From an uncultured Clostridia bacterium (lineage in GTDB: Bacteria > Bacillota > Clostridia > TANB77 > CAG-508), in contig CAPNAQ010000100.1 in the NCBI GenBank assembly GCA_948663505.1, positions 236 to 6,601 of the forward strand: a DNA stretch of 6,366 nt, written 5' to 3'. Below, one piece after another: positions 5,424 through 6,366 of this stretch. The notes under the pieces were generated by a model. The model searched no databases and was not told the DNA's origin. It saw only the letters and a list, made by a program, of their open reading frames with translations. Within the stretch, counting starts at the first letter, position 1. Every line of letters begins with the position of its first letter. Position numbers and translations under genes: made by a program.

Positions 5424-6155
5424 ATGGAAGAAAAAGTCCAAAAAAATAACAGTAAGAAGGCTATTATAGGAGTAGTCATTGTAGTAGTAATTGCTATTAT
5501 AGCAGTAATAGGATATGTAGGATTCAATGCATATAAGGAAGTAAGTCAGAGAGTGATATTAAATGAAGAATTAACAACATTAAGTAAAAAGACATTAGGA
5601 AAAGATAACTTTAACACAGAAATAAAAACATCTGGAGATTATGCAAAAGTAGAAAAAACTATTAAAGAATACTTACAAAAATACTCAGATGCAATAAATG
5701 CAATTACAGAAGAGTCAGCAAAAACAGCAAATATTCAAGGAGTTGTTGAAAAAGAAAAACTAGAAGGAAGAAAAAGTGAAGTCCAACAAATAAAAACAAA
5801 TGTAGAAAATAGTGTAAATACTATTATTGAAATGTCATCTGAAGAGTACATAAAGAAACAAATAGAAGAACAAGGATTATCACAAAAATATGTAGACTTA
5901 TATAATGAATTAATGATAGGTGATTTATCATCTAAATTAGAAAAAGAAAAAGAAACAATGAGTACTATAAAAGATAAAGTAATGGAACTATTTGATAAAG
6001 TTATTGAAACATATGACTATCTATTACAACATAAAGATAGTTGGAAAGTAGAAAATGGACAATTATTATTCTATAATTCAACTGAACTAAGAGAATATAA
6101 TAAATTAGTTCAAGAACTTCAAACAAAAGCGCGTTTAATGACATTAACAAGATAA
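5424..6155 (+). CDS. Membrane-anchored helical extracytoplasmic protein, unknown function
   Basis: This 243-residue protein is not recognised. A short basic cytoplasmic N-terminus (1-12, KVQKNNSKK) precedes one strongly hydrophobic segment (13-34) with no lipobox and no clear signal peptidase site. It is best read as a single-pass anchor with the rest outside. Residues 36-243 are Lys- and Glu-rich, with no cysteine and few prolines, and look almost wholly alpha-helical, with coiled-coil-like stretches around 73-150 and 168-205. A tryptophan-containing segment (about 207-217, SWKVENGQLLF) near the C-terminus may be a short beta hairpin between helices. ATG 5424 follows AGGGGGG (5411-5417) by 6 bases. 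It forms its own transcription unit with promoter and terminator, so the link with clpC is positional only. A role in the cell envelope is inferred, not shown. Confidence 0.88.
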   Translation: MEEKVQKNNSKKAIIGVVIVVVIAIIAVIGYVGFNAYKEVSQRVILNEELTTLSKKTLGKDNFNTEIKTSGDYAKVEKTIKEYLQKYSDAINAITEESAKTANIQGVVEKEKLEGRKSEVQQIKTNVENSVNTIIEMSSEEYIKKQIEEQGLSQKYVDLYNELMIGDLSSKLEKEKETMSTIKDKVMELFDKVIETYDYLLQHKDSWKVENGQLLFYNSTELREYNKLVQELQTKARLMTLTR

Positions 6156-6171
6156 AATATTATTAAAATTG

Positions 6172-6205
6172 AAGAGGTGTTATATTTTTTAACATCCTCT
6201 TTTTT
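6172..6205 (+). terminator. Intrinsic terminator after the membrane-anchored protein gene
   Basis: AAGAGG (6172-6177) pairs with CCTCTT (6196-6201). After a bulged T at 6195, TGTTA (6178-6182) pairs with TAACA (6190-6194), with a seven-base loop. The stem runs into a T-run (6200-6205). It lies 16 bases after the stop codon at 6155. Confidence 0.85.
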
Positions 6206-6366
6206 ATATAATAGAAAACATTGCACACAAATTTCTTGTAAAAATTTAACACAAGAACAAATTTACAGAAATCTTTACTATTTATAGTTTTAAATAACAT
6301 AATACAAATTATATAAAAAATTTCACAGAAAATTGCTTTGAGATTGTTCTATATATAGAAAAAATG
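6206..6366. other. Intergenic A+T-rich end of window, no gene seen
   Basis: No open frame with a ribosome binding site is visible on either strand. The stretch holds a 7-bp inverted repeat (TTCTTGT 6233-6239 with ACAAGAA 6251-6257), two copies of ACAAATTT (6227-6234 and 6257-6264), and a perfect 14-base palindrome, TTCTATATATAGAA, at 6347-6360. All are A+T-rich and could arise by chance. It is probably the upstream region of a gene beyond the window. Confidence 0.5.

Noticed and set aside
6347..6360. Perfect palindrome TTCTATATATAGAA as an operator
   Set aside because: It consists mostly of alternating A and T in A+T-rich DNA, with no recognised regulator and no promoter placed around it within the window.

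Overview
This window is a very A+T-rich segment from a low-G+C Firmicute, most likely a member of the Clostridia. The evidence is the class III heat-shock locus ctsR-mcsA-mcsB-clpC in its usual order, strong AGGAGG-type ribosome binding sites, near-consensus sigma-A promoters and a strong preference for A- and T-ending codons. I cannot name the genus or species from the sequence.

Layout: bases 1-91 probably hold the 3' end of an upstream gene. Bases 130-229 are a dense regulatory region. Four tandem CtsR heptads lie upstream of the -35 element and two more lie at the start of the transcript, all at exact 10-bp pitch. Then come ctsR (295-744) and mcsA (806-1357). Between mcsA and mcsB a 396-bp gap holds a small minus-strand gene for a 60-residue two-helix membrane protein (1614-1432). 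This gene has its own consensus promoter, ribosome binding site and terminator. Its promoter shares its -10 element with a plausible plus-strand promoter for mcsB, so the heat-shock operon appears to be split by an antisense gene. mcsB (1754-2767) and clpC (2807-5278) follow and end at an intrinsic terminator (5293-5347). A separate transcription unit, with an extended -10 promoter, carries a 243-residue membrane-anchored helical protein of unknown function (5424-6155) and ends at its own terminator (6172-6205). The last 160 bases show no gene.

How the genes work together: CtsR represses the operon. McsA and McsB are known elsewhere as an arginine-kinase complex that inactivates CtsR and marks proteins for ClpC-ClpP degradation. 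ClpC is the AAA+ unfoldase and carries the ClpP-docking loop and the two N-domain glutamates that read phosphoarginine in Bacillus subtilis. The notable feature is McsB. Aligned by eye to the B. subtilis protein recalled from memory, it lacks several catalytic residues (C167 to Leu, R207 to Leu, E212 to Gln, with R125 and R176 to Lys), although its fold and its RDxxRA motif are retained. It may be a pseudokinase or a kinase with altered chemistry, kept together with an apparently intact activator, repressor and receptor.
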